DNA from: Klebsiella pneumoniae
Lineage (GTDB): Bacteria; Myxococcota_A; UBA796; SXON01
Direction of reading: 5' to 3'
DNA length: 64,000 nucleotides
Assembly: GCA_945861635.1 (NCBI GenBank)
Contig: CAMAWH010000013.1
Location: 1 to 64,000, forward strand
Shown here: positions 17,966-26,956 of the stretch, in pieces
How positions within the stretch are numbered: the stretch's first letter is position 1
Layout: every line of letters begins with the position of its first letter
The notes under the pieces: model-generated
Databases searched by the model: none
What the model was told of the DNA's origin: nothing
What the model saw: only the letters and a program-made list of their open reading frames with translations
Program-made: the position numbers and the translations under genes

Positions 17966-19534
17966 TTACGAGGTCCCAGCGGCGACCGCCGAAAGGTCGA
18001 ACCCGCCCCCACCCGCAAACGCCGCCGCCCAGTTCGGTAACTGCTCCGGCGCGACGCCGATTTCCCGCGCATGGTGCCGATAGTGGTCGCGGGCTTCGTC
18101 CAGGCGGCCTTTGTACAGCGAGAAATCGCCGAGGACTTGATGTCGGTTCGCCACCCGCTCGTACCGGTAGGTTGACCGAATTCCCAACGCCTTGACGTGC
18201 CGACAAAGGCGCTCGAAACGGTCGAGGCGCTCGGCAAAGTCATTCGCGCCGCCATCCGCTTCCCAGAACCAGGCATTCGCCAGGTTGGTGACGCCAAAGC
18301 TCGCGGCGCGCTCGTAAAGCTCGGTACCGGGGATAATCGCGGTGAACGCGTCGGACGGATTCACCTCGTCGATGAACGCGGCGTTCTCCGTCAAAAAATC
18401 GAGGGTTGCCTGAAAATCTTCCTCTCGCTCACCGGGAAAACCAAACATCAGGTTTAGCTTTTGACCGATACCCGCCGCGTGGGTGTCGCGGACCACGCGC
18501 GACGCAACCGCCATGTCCACGTTCTTCTTCATGGCGTCGAGCACGTGCTGGGATGCACTCTCAAATCCGTAGGTGATGAATCCGCACCCGGCCGAGTTCA
18601 ACTTCGCGAGCATTCGCGGCGACATTTCTGCCCGGATGATGCCCTGCCCGCCCCAGCTCACGCGCATGCCGTCGGCCAGAATCAGGTCGCACAACTCCCC
18701 GAGCACGCGCATGTGCCCGTTGAACAGGGAATCGTTGAACTCGAACTTTGTGGCGCCATGCAATTCGACGCCACGCTTCATTTCCGCAAAGACGTTGGGC
18801 GCCGTCCGGTAGCGGAAGCGCTCCCAGATGCGTTGTTCGATGCAGAAAACGCACCTCCGCACGCACCCGCGGGACGTGAAAATCGGCAGGCGGCCGGCGT
18901 CGGTGTACCGAGACAGGGGCAGCCCGGTGAAATCCGGATGGGCAATGCGGTCAATATCCGATTCCAGCGGTCGGGACGCGCCCCGCCGTCCGTCGTGACA
19001 CCAGATCGCGGGAGGCGGCTCACCCAGGCCGCCGGCATCGAGCCAGTCACAGAGTTCGACGGCCGCAAATTCTCCCTCCCCCTGGACGACGAAATCCACG
19101 CTGGAGTCCGCCACGATCGAGGCCGGTTCATATTCCGCAAAGCACTGCGGGCCGCCGACCACCACCCGCGAATCCGGCCGGAGGACGCGAACGCGCGCCG
19201 CCAGCCACAGCGCGAATGGTTTTTGCGTCGCAAGCATGGTGATGCCCACGAGCGGCGGCGCCGCGCTTGCGAGGGCGCTGCTGACGACGCGATCCACGAC
19301 CGCGGCATTGCGCGCCAGGAAGGCGTCGAGCGTTGAACCGCGCTGCCACGCCCACGCGTTGGCGGGCTCCCACCAACGACGCTCGTCACGGGTGGCCGCT
19401 TCGTAGAGGGGAAGATTGACGTCGACAATCACCGCCGCGTGCCCGGCCGCGCGCAACGCCGCCGCCACATAGGGCAGGCCCAACGCCGGCATATCGGGCC
19501 GCCAGGGGGCGGTTTGCAGGAGCACCACTCTCAT
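17966..19534 (-). CDS. B12-binding-domain radical SAM enzyme
   Basis: 522 residues from the ATG at 19534; the open frame to 19660 adds only Gly/Arg-rich sequence overlapping the divergent gene. The N-terminal about 170 residues follow the cobalamin-binding Rossmann pattern (ALGLPYVAAALRAAGH, then VVVGGP). The radical SAM core has CxxxCxxC at Cys224, Cys228 and Cys231 for the 4Fe-4S cluster, with later GFES and FGFPGE blocks typical of the BchE/HpnP/methyltransferase class. The C-terminal about 90 residues are helical. These enzymes methylate or cyclise unreactive carbons; the substrate cannot be told from sequence or neighbours. Confidence 0.88.
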   Translation of the reverse strand: MRVVLLQTAPWRPDMPALGLPYVAAALRAAGHAAVIVDVNLPLYEAATRDERRWWEPANAWAWQRGSTLDAFLARNAAVVDRVVSSALASAAPPLVGITMLATQKPFALWLAARVRVLRPDSRVVVGGPQCFAEYEPASIVADSSVDFVVQGEGEFAAVELCDWLDAGGLGEPPPAIWCHDGRRGASRPLESDIDRIAHPDFTGLPLSRYTDAGRLPIFTSRGCVRRCVFCIEQRIWERFRYRTAPNVFAEMKRGVELHGATKFEFNDSLFNGHMRVLGELCDLILADGMRVSWGGQGIIRAEMSPRMLAKLNSAGCGFITYGFESASQHVLDAMKKNVDMAVASRVVRDTHAAGIGQKLNLMFGFPGEREEDFQATLDFLTENAAFIDEVNPSDAFTAIIPGTELYERAASFGVTNLANAWFWEADGGANDFAERLDRFERLCRHVKALGIRSTYRYERVANRHQVLGDFSLYKGRLDEARDHYRHHAREIGVAPEQLPNWAAAFAGGGGFDLSAVAAGTS

Positions 19535-19640
19535 CGCACGGCCGACCATCGCGCTTGCATGGGGTGATCGTATCACTCCCCCGGATGGAGTACTCCCGGC
19601 GCGCCCGCCTCCCGCCATTCCCGGGTTACCCTCGCGCGCC

Positions 19641-20972
19641 GTGCTTCCCCTTTTTGCCATTACCGTTGCGCTGGCAGACGATCCGGCGCTTGCCTTTTCG
19701 CACTACGAACTGCCGAACGGGCTGGACGTGATTCTCGCACCGGACCATTCGGTGCCGTTCGTGTGGGTGAACGTCTGGTATAACGTAGGTTCGAAGGATG
19801 AAGTCGCGCATCGCAGCGGCTTTGCCCACCTGTTCGAGCACCTGATGTTTCAAGGGTCCGTTCACAGCAACGACGATTATTTCCAGCCACTGCAGAAGAT
19901 CGGGGCCAGCGTCAACGGGACGACGAACCTCGATCGTACGAACTTTTTCGAGGGCGTGCCGTCCTCGCAGCTGCCGCTCGCAGTTTTCCTTGAGTCAGAC
20001 CGGATGGGCTACCTGCTCCCCGTACTCGACGACGCGCGGTTGGCAAACCAAAAGGACGTCGTACGAAATGAACGCCGTCAACGCTATGAAAATGTTCCCT
20101 ACGGCATGGCCCGCGTACTCTTGCTTGACGCCGTGTACCCGGAGGGCCACCCCTACCACATTGCAACCATCGGGAGGCACGAGGACATCGAAGCCGCCTC
20201 ACTCGCCGACGTAAAAGACTTCTTCCAGAACTGGTATAGCCCCAACAACGCCTCCCTCGTGATCTGCGGGGACTTCGACGACGTCGAAGCCAAGGCGCTC
20301 GTGCAAACGTACTTCGGCCCGCTGCCGCGCGGCCCGGAGACGAACCACGCCGCGCCAGTACCCGCGTTAATCGCCGAAGACAAGGTCGTCCGGGCAACGG
20401 ACCGGGTGCCCTTTGAGAAGGTGTGGCTCGCATGGCGCACACCGGCTGTGCTTCAGCCCGGAGATGCGGATCTTGACCTGCTCAGCAGCGCGCTGACGGA
20501 CGGAAAGGAGAGTCGCCTCTACAAAGCGCTGGTACGAGACCAGAAGATCGCGCAGGATGTAACGGCCTACCAGGGGTCCGCAGCCTACGAAAGCCTGTAC
20601 ACCATCGAGGCAACGGCGGCGGCCGGTCATACGGCCGACGAGCTGATTGTCGCCATCGACAAGGTGCTTGCGGACGCGAGGGAATCGGGCATCACTGCGG
20701 ACGAGGTGGCCCTCGGGCAGACATCCTATGAAGTGCAGTTTTTTGGAGCTCTATCCACCATTTCAGGCAAGGCCGACATGCTGAACAACTACTTCGTGCG
20801 CACGGGAGATCCCGGGTTCATGGCCAAAGATCTTGCGCGGTACCGCGCAGCGACGGCCGTAACGGTCACAGCGGCCCTCCGAACCTGGATTCCCGTCGGT
20901 CACCGCGTTGCGCTGATCATAGGGCCCGGCCAAGTGCCTCCGGCCCCCGCGAACATCGGGCCCGCTAAATGA
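19641..20972 (+). CDS. M16 family zinc protease, catalytic subunit
   Basis: 443 residues from a GTG start, with a plausible signal peptide (MLPLFAITVALA). The inverted zinc motif HLFEH lies at 63-67 and the third ligand is Glu144 in RNERRQ, the spacing expected for the insulinase/processing-peptidase family. Both M16 halves (about 20-215 and 215-435) are present. The next gene encodes a second M16 protein without the zinc motif, and the two overlap (ATGA), as in other bacterial active/inactive heterodimers. It is probably periplasmic and degrades peptides. Confidence 0.93.
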   Translation: MLPLFAITVALADDPALAFSHYELPNGLDVILAPDHSVPFVWVNVWYNVGSKDEVAHRSGFAHLFEHLMFQGSVHSNDDYFQPLQKIGASVNGTTNLDRTNFFEGVPSSQLPLAVFLESDRMGYLLPVLDDARLANQKDVVRNERRQRYENVPYGMARVLLLDAVYPEGHPYHIATIGRHEDIEAASLADVKDFFQNWYSPNNASLVICGDFDDVEAKALVQTYFGPLPRGPETNHAAPVPALIAEDKVVRATDRVPFEKVWLAWRTPAVLQPGDADLDLLSSALTDGKESRLYKALVRDQKIAQDVTAYQGSAAYESLYTIEATAAAGHTADELIVAIDKVLADARESGITADEVALGQTSYEVQFFGALSTISGKADMLNNYFVRTGDPGFMAKDLARYRAATAVTVTAALRTWIPVGHRVALIIGPGQVPPAPANIGPAK

Positions 20973-22450
20973 TCCTGCGCTGCCAAGGCAATTGGTTGCT
21001 CGGTGTCGCGGCCGTGCTGGCCGCAGCGTGCGCGCCGAAGGCGGCGGCACCCCCTGTTGCGCCCGCCGCGCCCGCGGAGGCGCCCGCTCCGCCAACGCCG
21101 ACGACGCTGGCGGAGCGGCCGTTCACCCTCCCCGTTGCGACGGAGGGTACGCTCTCGAATGGCCTGCGGGTCAAGGTTGTGGAGAACCACGAGGTGCCGT
21201 TCGTCTGGGTGCACCTCACCCTTCGCGCCGGCGAATGGAGCAATCCGCCGGGCAAGGAATGGCTGGCGAGCGTGACGATGGACATGCTCAACGAGGGCGC
21301 CGGCGGACGTGATGCAGAGACGATATCTCGAGACCTTCGCCGCCTTGGCTCCAGCGTAGAAAGCTACGCGGGAGAGGACGACTCAGGCGTTTCCTGTCAA
21401 TCGCTCACCCGCAATCTTGCGCCGACGCTCGATCTTTTCGCCGACGTTGTGACTCGTCCGACCTTTCCGGAGGCCGAGTGGGCGGTGTTGCAGCCGCAGT
21501 ATCTCGACGCGATCGAGAGCGCGCGCTCCGATGCCGGGACGATCGCCCAGCGCGTGCTCGATCGTGTGCTCCATGGCCAGACGTACAAGGGACGCCTGCC
21601 GACCGCGGCGGGCGTAAAATCGCTGAAGGTATTGGATATGATGGCGTGGCACAAGGCGAATGTCCGACCCGACCAAGCCCTCCTCCTCGTCGGAGGAGAC
21701 ACGACGCTGGCCGAGGTGCAGCCGCTCCTGGAAGCGCGTCTGGGTGCCTGGAAGGCGCCCGTCGGCCCGAAGCCGACTGTCCGATCGCCCGTTCGCCCTG
21801 CGCCGGCGCCAACGGCTATCACCGTCGTGGACAAGCCGGGATCCACACAGTCCGTCGTCAAGGTGGCCGCCTATGTCATCGCACCCACCGACACGGATTG
21901 GTCGGCACTGGTACTCGCGAATCAGGTCGTGGACGGCCAGTTCACGGCGCGCCTCAACATGAACCTGCGGGAGGCAAAGGGGTGGACCTACGGCACGAGG
22001 GGTAGCGTCACCTACGACCTTGCCGGCGGTGCCTGGAGCGCCGGAGGCAACATCCATCTCGAGCACACCGCAGCGGCGCTGAGCGAGATGCGGCGTGAAT
22101 TCGCGGGGCCGACAAGCGATCGTCCCCTTACGACGGACGAACTGGAACGGGCACGCGGCGCACTGGTCAACGGCTACCCGCTGCGATTCGAGAACGCGGG
22201 CTATCTGCTGTCGCAGGAAGAAGCCGTATTTCACTATGGGCTTCCGGCGGACTGGGTAACGTCATGGATGCCGCGCATGAAGGCCGTGACCCTGGAGGCG
22301 GCGCAGGCCGCGTGGGCGGCCCGGATCGACGGGAATCACATGCAATTCGTGGTTGTGGGCGACCTGGCGAAGATCAGGACCGACCTGGAGAAACTCGGCC
22401 TTCCTGTCCTCGAGCGGGACGTGGACGGAAACCTCGTTGGGAGCAAATGA
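20969..22450 (+). CDS. M16 family protein, catalytically inactive partner, lipoprotein
   Basis: 493 residues beginning inside the stop of the active subunit. The signal ends in a lipobox (LAAAC) and a Pro/Ala-rich tether of about 35 residues follows. The fold matches M16, but the HxxEH position reads ASVTMDMLNEG, so no zinc site remains. The substrate-gripping R/Y segment (LREAKGWTYG) is kept in the C-terminal half. The usual arrangement is a heterodimer with the upstream subunit, here held to a membrane by the lipid anchor. The stop codon overlaps the start of the aminotransferase gene. Confidence 0.9.
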   Translation: MILRCQGNWLLGVAAVLAAACAPKAAAPPVAPAAPAEAPAPPTPTTLAERPFTLPVATEGTLSNGLRVKVVENHEVPFVWVHLTLRAGEWSNPPGKEWLASVTMDMLNEGAGGRDAETISRDLRRLGSSVESYAGEDDSGVSCQSLTRNLAPTLDLFADVVTRPTFPEAEWAVLQPQYLDAIESARSDAGTIAQRVLDRVLHGQTYKGRLPTAAGVKSLKVLDMMAWHKANVRPDQALLLVGGDTTLAEVQPLLEARLGAWKAPVGPKPTVRSPVRPAPAPTAITVVDKPGSTQSVVKVAAYVIAPTDTDWSALVLANQVVDGQFTARLNMNLREAKGWTYGTRGSVTYDLAGGAWSAGGNIHLEHTAAALSEMRREFAGPTSDRPLTTDELERARGALVNGYPLRFENAGYLLSQEEAVFHYGLPADWVTSWMPRMKAVTLEAAQAAWAARIDGNHMQFVVVGDLAKIRTDLEKLGLPVLERDVDGNLVGSK

Positions 22451-23361
22451 TGGGCATTGAAAGCCGTTTCATCTGGATGGACGGAGAGTTGGTGCCGTTT
22501 GAGAAGGCCAACGTCCATGTGCTGAGCCATACACTGCACTACGGATTGGGCGTTTTTGAGGGTATCCGTGCCTATAAACAGGCGAATGGCGGCGGCGGCG
22601 TGTTCAAGCTCGATGAGCACATTCGCAGACTGACGGACTCGGCGAAGATGTGCCGGATGGACCTTGCACTCACCAAAGAGCAACTCCGGCAGGCATGCCT
22701 GGACACGCTCCGGGCTAACGAGATGACGGAAGCCTACATCCGCCCGATCGTGTACTTCGGCATGGGTAAAATGGGTTTAGGTGCACGGGATAATCCCATT
22801 CACGTCGCCATCGCTGTCTGGGACTGGGGTCGATACCTGGGAGAAGAGGGCATTTTGAACGGAATCCGCGTTCAGTGCAGCACCTTCACCCGCCATCACG
22901 TGAACTCCAACCTCCAACGTGCCAAAGTGGTGGGGCACTACGTGAATTCCGTCCTTGCTCGCTACGAGGCGAACGACAACGGATACGACGAGGCGATCAT
23001 GCTGGACGGCTCTGGTTATGTGGCCGAGGGAACCGGAGAAAATCTGTTTGTTGCGCGTGACGGTGTCGTCAAAACGCCCCCCGTGGTCAACATCCTTGGG
23101 GGCATCACGCGCCGCACGGTCATCGACATCCTGAAGCACGAGGGCAAGCCCGTGCAGGAAGTGCACTTCGGTCGCGACGCGCTCTACATCGGAGAAGAGG
23201 TATTCCTCACCGGTACGGCCGCGGAGGTAACGCCGGTACGTGAGGTTGATCGCCGTCTGGTGGGCCCGCCCGGGCCGATTACGCGGCGCGTGCAAGAGGT
23301 CTACAAGGCCGGGGTGCGCGGAGAGGTTGATTGGCTGCGCCCGCACGTCACAACGTACTGA
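22447..23361 (+). CDS. ilvE: Branched-chain amino acid aminotransferase
   Basis: 303-304 residues, depending on which of two adjacent ATG codons (22447 or 22450) is used. It is a fold-type IV PLP enzyme. The catalytic Lys falls at position 159 counting from the second ATG, in LQRAKVVGHYVNS, the position known for IlvE. The family blocks HYGLGVFEGIR, EGTGENLF and GGITRRTV are all present. It transfers the amino group between Leu/Ile/Val and 2-oxoglutarate in the cytoplasm. It overlaps the M16 partner gene; the pairing looks like dense packing rather than a shared pathway. Confidence 0.94.
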   Translation: MMGIESRFIWMDGELVPFEKANVHVLSHTLHYGLGVFEGIRAYKQANGGGGVFKLDEHIRRLTDSAKMCRMDLALTKEQLRQACLDTLRANEMTEAYIRPIVYFGMGKMGLGARDNPIHVAIAVWDWGRYLGEEGILNGIRVQCSTFTRHHVNSNLQRAKVVGHYVNSVLARYEANDNGYDEAIMLDGSGYVAEGTGENLFVARDGVVKTPPVVNILGGITRRTVIDILKHEGKPVQEVHFGRDALYIGEEVFLTGTAAEVTPVREVDRRLVGPPGPITRRVQEVYKAGVRGEVDWLRPHVTTY

Positions 23362-23380
23362 CCTCGCGGGAAACATCGCG

Positions 23381-24469
23381 ATGCTCCTGCTGTATCTGCT
23401 GAGCTGCGATTCGGAGGCAGGAGAGCGAGTGCTTCCGGTTCGCGACGACGCGCCCGTCGTTCCCGACCTGCCCGGCACCCCGTGGATCGGGCAATCTCGG
23501 GCCTACGAGATGGACCTCGAAGGCGGAGCCGGTGGCGCGCCGCTCGGTACCCGCTTCCTGTTCCCGCCCGGTGCGGCAGGCCTTGGAACGACCGGACCTT
23601 TATCGGATGGTTCGTTGGGGGCCACCTTCACGGTCGACGTCCCCGGCAACGCGGTTTTTTGCACGGACGCCTTGCGGCTTGCGGGGAAAGCCACGCTCAC
23701 GACGCGCATGCGCGTCAGCTCGCTCAACGGACAAGGCGACGCGCGCGCCGCGGTAGAAATCGAGCTGCGGTCACGCGATGAGGCGAACAAGCCCATCGCC
23801 GGAGACGGTCGAGCGTTTCCCCTCGTCCACCGCATTCGGGCGCAGGGAGACTTCGAGGATGTAACCGAGGAAATAGAAATTCCAGCGGGCGCGCTGAAGG
23901 GCGAGATGTGCTGGCGCTTCGTGCACGCAACCGGAACGATTGAGGTCGATCGCGTCGAGGTGCTGACGCCCGGTGTGGCGTTGTCCGACAAGGCGACCGT
24001 GGTCGGCGTGCGCTGGGAGTTGGACACGGATGGCGGCACATACGGCGCGCCTGCGGGATTCGCGTTCCTCATTCCGCCAGGAACGAAGGGTGCAACGCTT
24101 GTCAGGGTCGATGGGGGAATCCGCATCGGAGTGGCGCAGCAGGGCAACGCAGTGGCGTGCAGCGATCCCGTATCGGTCGCGGCGGGAATGCGCGCGCGTG
24201 GCCGCTTTCGGGTGCTGTCGGTTGAGACCGAGCCCGGGGTAAAAACCGGCTTCATGGCGGAGTTACGCACTTACGATCTCGTCGGGCGGCTCGCGTCTGC
24301 AGGGAGAGTTGCGTACACGAACGTCGTGACCGCCATCGCGCCGACAGAATGGACCGAGTTCGAACGCCCGATTACCCCGCCCGAGGGCGCCGTGACGGGG
24401 AAGCTGTGCTTTCGCTTCGCCAAGGCGACGGGCGTGGCCGAGGTCGATTGGGGATCGCTCGGGGAGTGA
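23381..24469 (+). CDS. Lipoprotein made of two copies of a two-Cys beta module
   Basis: 362 residues from the ATG at 23381. A very short lipoprotein signal (MLLLYLLSC) is followed by two homologous domains (about 48-200 and 205-362). Each has a first Cys in VFCTDAL or VACSDPV, then about 90-100 residues of beta-rich sequence, then a closing motif: MCWRFVHATGTIEVDR or LCFRFAKATGVAEVDW. The same signature (C-x5-[AS]-[TA]-G-x3-[VL]-D-[RW]) appears in three other genes of this window. The pattern suggests a carbohydrate-binding-like sandwich with a disulfide, but I recognise no named family. It lies just ahead of the first SGNH/MBOAT pair, so it may serve the same polysaccharide. Confidence 0.7.
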   Translation: MLLLYLLSCDSEAGERVLPVRDDAPVVPDLPGTPWIGQSRAYEMDLEGGAGGAPLGTRFLFPPGAAGLGTTGPLSDGSLGATFTVDVPGNAVFCTDALRLAGKATLTTRMRVSSLNGQGDARAAVEIELRSRDEANKPIAGDGRAFPLVHRIRAQGDFEDVTEEIEIPAGALKGEMCWRFVHATGTIEVDRVEVLTPGVALSDKATVVGVRWELDTDGGTYGAPAGFAFLIPPGTKGATLVRVDGGIRIGVAQQGNAVACSDPVSVAAGMRARGRFRVLSVETEPGVKTGFMAELRTYDLVGRLASAGRVAYTNVVTAIAPTEWTEFERPITPPEGAVTGKLCFRFAKATGVAEVDWGSLGE

Positions 24470-24520
24470 GACGATCGCGGGCTTTTCGTACCCGAGCGGC
24501 AACGGTTACGGGGCGCCGCA

Positions 24521-26956
24521 ATGGCCGCGTTCCCGAAGCTCGCGTTCGCTGCCGCCGTGGCATCGCCGCTGTGCCTTTTGGCCGTGGCCGGCACGTGGTT
24601 CTCCGCCGACGCGCCGCGGGTAAAGCCACCGCACGCGGTCGAGTTCGAAGAACTCCTCGCACGGCTGAAGCCGGGGATGGTGTTCGTCGGCAATTCCAAG
24701 GTTGGAACAGACCTGAAGCCGCCCGACGTGGCCACCGGGCTGGAGTACCGGAAACGAGCGGTGGCGCTGACCGTTCCGGGTTCCGGGGCGCCGGCATGGT
24801 ACGCGGTGCTCGAGCAGCGGGTGTTCGACAACGGCCACAAACCCGAATTGATTGTGGTGTACAGCACGCTTGCATCGCTACTGCGTTGTGAGGTCGGCTC
24901 TGCGAAGGAACGCCAGCTGCTGGACGAGCAGCTGACGCGGGAAAGCGACGTGCTGCAGGCAAAGGTCTTCGGGGGGGGGGGGGAGAGTGGGCGCCGCGGC
25001 CGCGCGCGCCGGCGAGCAACCTCCGTGCACCAAACCGGGCTGGACGGCCTGCGCAATTTCGCCGTCGGGCTTGCCGTCGCGCCCACGTCCGACGCGTCCA
25101 CGACCGAGCGCGGGCGCAGCCACGGCGCGGCCGCGCTCGATGTGGTCTTCGGCCAAAAAGCGATGTTTCGTAAAGGAAAAACTACTCGGGCCGTGCCGGT
25201 TGCCGAGGAGTTGACCACGAACGCCATGCTTGCCAGCGATATTTCGCCACAACAGGGTTTAATCCCGGACATTGTCTCGCTCGCAAAGGCGAACGGCGCC
25301 CGCGTGCTGTTCGTCCGTGCGCCCGTGCCGGCCGCGTCGCGCGAAATGGATGACATCGAGCCTGCGTTGGAGCGCGCCGCGCTTGAGCTGATCAACGAGC
25401 TCGGGGCGGGCTGGATCGACCTACGGGACCTCGCCCTTCCCGTGGACGCGTTCCGGGACGACATGCACATGGGCGCGAACGGCAGGGCTGCGACCACCGC
25501 CGCGCTGGTCGACCGGATGAAAGCGGCGAACGTACTCGGCGGGACGATGCCGGTGGCGAGTATGCCCGTTGCGCCGACCGCCATCACTCGCGAAGGCGTG
25601 CCGCCCGCCATCTCCCTGGGGAAAGGCGTCCCGAGGGGCAAGGCGCCGTGTGCGGTCACGGTTGTCCTGCCGACGCTCGGAGCGATTTCGGAAGACGCCC
25701 TCGGCGCGTTGGGTATCGCCCGGGCGAGCCCCGTCGTCGTGAGCGCAGACAGCGCGCCCCTGGCCGCTCATGCGCCGCGCAAGGCGTTTGGAGAGTCGTG
25801 CGCCGCGTCGTTTTTCCACACCCCTCATGCGCTGGTCGTCTCGCCTCCTTCGATGTCGTCTGTGCTCACGGCGGCATTCGCCGACACGCCGTTCGTGACC
25901 GACGACGCGGGGGAGGAAGTGTGGTGGGTCTACCCGAGTACGTCGCTCGTTTTCCGCTTCGACGAGCCGTGGAATCGTGGGCCGCTTACCGCCCATCTGC
26001 GCGCGCGAACGATCGGCGGAACGGTAGGCAGCATCGAACTCGCCGGCACCACCGCCCCACTCGCAGCGCAAGGTCGGCTTACGACGGCCGACCTCGCCGC
26101 GGACGCTCCGGTGGGCGCGTGGAGCATTCGAGTGGCGGCGGGTCCCGAGACCTTCCTCGTCCTTGAACATCTGCGCCTCGGTGAGACCTCCCCCGTTGAT
26201 ATTATCGGTTCGCCCCCTGCTGATTTACAACTGCTGGGCGCCATTGCATCGTGGGCGGAGCCGCCCGCCGACCTGGCGGCATCTCCCGCCCGGACCACCG
26301 GCTCGAGCCCGCGAACCGTCTCCATGCCCGCGTTGGCGCACGTGTCCGACAACGTCACGACCGAGCGCCTCGGCGCGGCGTGCTCTCCGGTGCGCATCGC
26401 ACGTCCGACGGCACCCGACGAATGGATTCGCTCCGCCCACATGAAGGAACTAGACCTCAAAGCCGGGCAGATCGCGTTCGGGCATTGGGGGGAGCACCTG
26501 TCGCTAGCGCCGTCGAGCGCCGAGATGCCGGAAACCGAGTGGCGCGTCGGACTTGATCCCCACCGGACATGCTCCGCTGCAACCTGGCTTTATCCGGGAG
26601 ACCGCCTCAACCTACTATTACGCGGCGATAACCCGTCACGCCTTCACCTCGGCGCCGACCGACTGACGCTCGTCGCCGCCGCATTTCGTTCGGACACGGC
26701 CGCTACCAGTGAGGTCCAGGTGGCGATCCGCAAGCACGAGAAAGGCGCACCGGGCACGCTGTTGTACGAGGGAAAGGCAGTGTTTTCGGCGTCTGGTCCC
26801 CCGGAAACCGTGATTCTCGAGATTTCCCCGGCGCTACCACCACGGGCGCGGCTGGACATTGAGTTCTCCCTTCCGGACGACGCGTCCTTCGTCGCGATAG
26901 CATCCGCCCGCCTCTCCGAATCTGAGTCGGCGCCCGCCGCGGAGTCCTCGCCGTGA
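24521..26956 (+). CDS. Large SGNH-hydrolase-like periplasmic protein with two W-x-YPG modules (paralogue 1)
   Basis: 811 residues. A hydrophobic N-terminal segment (about 8-28) anchors or exports it. The first about 340 residues follow SGNH-hydrolase order: Ser59 in VFVGNS (block I) and Asp313/His316 in DDMH (block V). Two related beta-rich modules follow, each ending in W-x-YP (VWWVYPSTS and ATWLYPGDR). Paralogues lie at 30762-33119 and 33218-35545. The GTG of the MBOAT gene overlaps its stop, the usual partner arrangement for polysaccharide O-acetylation. A run of 13 G (24971-24983) lies in frame after KVF; the paralogue alignment resumes in the same frame (HQTGL against HQDGL), so the gene looks intact. 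The order Ser before Asp-x-x-His is unlike AlgJ/AlgX. Confidence 0.72.
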   Translation: MAAFPKLAFAAAVASPLCLLAVAGTWFSADAPRVKPPHAVEFEELLARLKPGMVFVGNSKVGTDLKPPDVATGLEYRKRAVALTVPGSGAPAWYAVLEQRVFDNGHKPELIVVYSTLASLLRCEVGSAKERQLLDEQLTRESDVLQAKVFGGGGESGRRGRARRRATSVHQTGLDGLRNFAVGLAVAPTSDASTTERGRSHGAAALDVVFGQKAMFRKGKTTRAVPVAEELTTNAMLASDISPQQGLIPDIVSLAKANGARVLFVRAPVPAASREMDDIEPALERAALELINELGAGWIDLRDLALPVDAFRDDMHMGANGRAATTAALVDRMKAANVLGGTMPVASMPVAPTAITREGVPPAISLGKGVPRGKAPCAVTVVLPTLGAISEDALGALGIARASPVVVSADSAPLAAHAPRKAFGESCAASFFHTPHALVVSPPSMSSVLTAAFADTPFVTDDAGEEVWWVYPSTSLVFRFDEPWNRGPLTAHLRARTIGGTVGSIELAGTTAPLAAQGRLTTADLAADAPVGAWSIRVAAGPETFLVLEHLRLGETSPVDIIGSPPADLQLLGAIASWAEPPADLAASPARTTGSSPRTVSMPALAHVSDNVTTERLGAACSPVRIARPTAPDEWIRSAHMKELDLKAGQIAFGHWGEHLSLAPSSAEMPETEWRVGLDPHRTCSAATWLYPGDRLNLLLRGDNPSRLHLGADRLTLVAAAFRSDTAATSEVQVAIRKHEKGAPGTLLYEGKAVFSASGPPETVILEISPALPPRARLDIEFSLPDDASFVAIASARLSESESAPAAESSP
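24971..24983 (+). repeat. G13 homopolymer inside a CDS
   Basis: Thirteen consecutive G residues encode part of KVFGGGGE in SGNH paralogue 1. Tracts of this length slip readily during replication and could switch the gene and the polar MBOAT gene on or off. Equally, the run may be miscounted by sequencing. The matching position in paralogue 3 (KVFGGS) has only a short run. Confidence 0.9.

Noticed and set aside
24521-26956. Frameshift or pseudogene caused by the G13 run
   Set aside because: Alignment to the paralogue at 33218 resumes in the same frame after the run (HQTGL against HQDGL), and the gene is open to its natural overlap with the MBOAT start.
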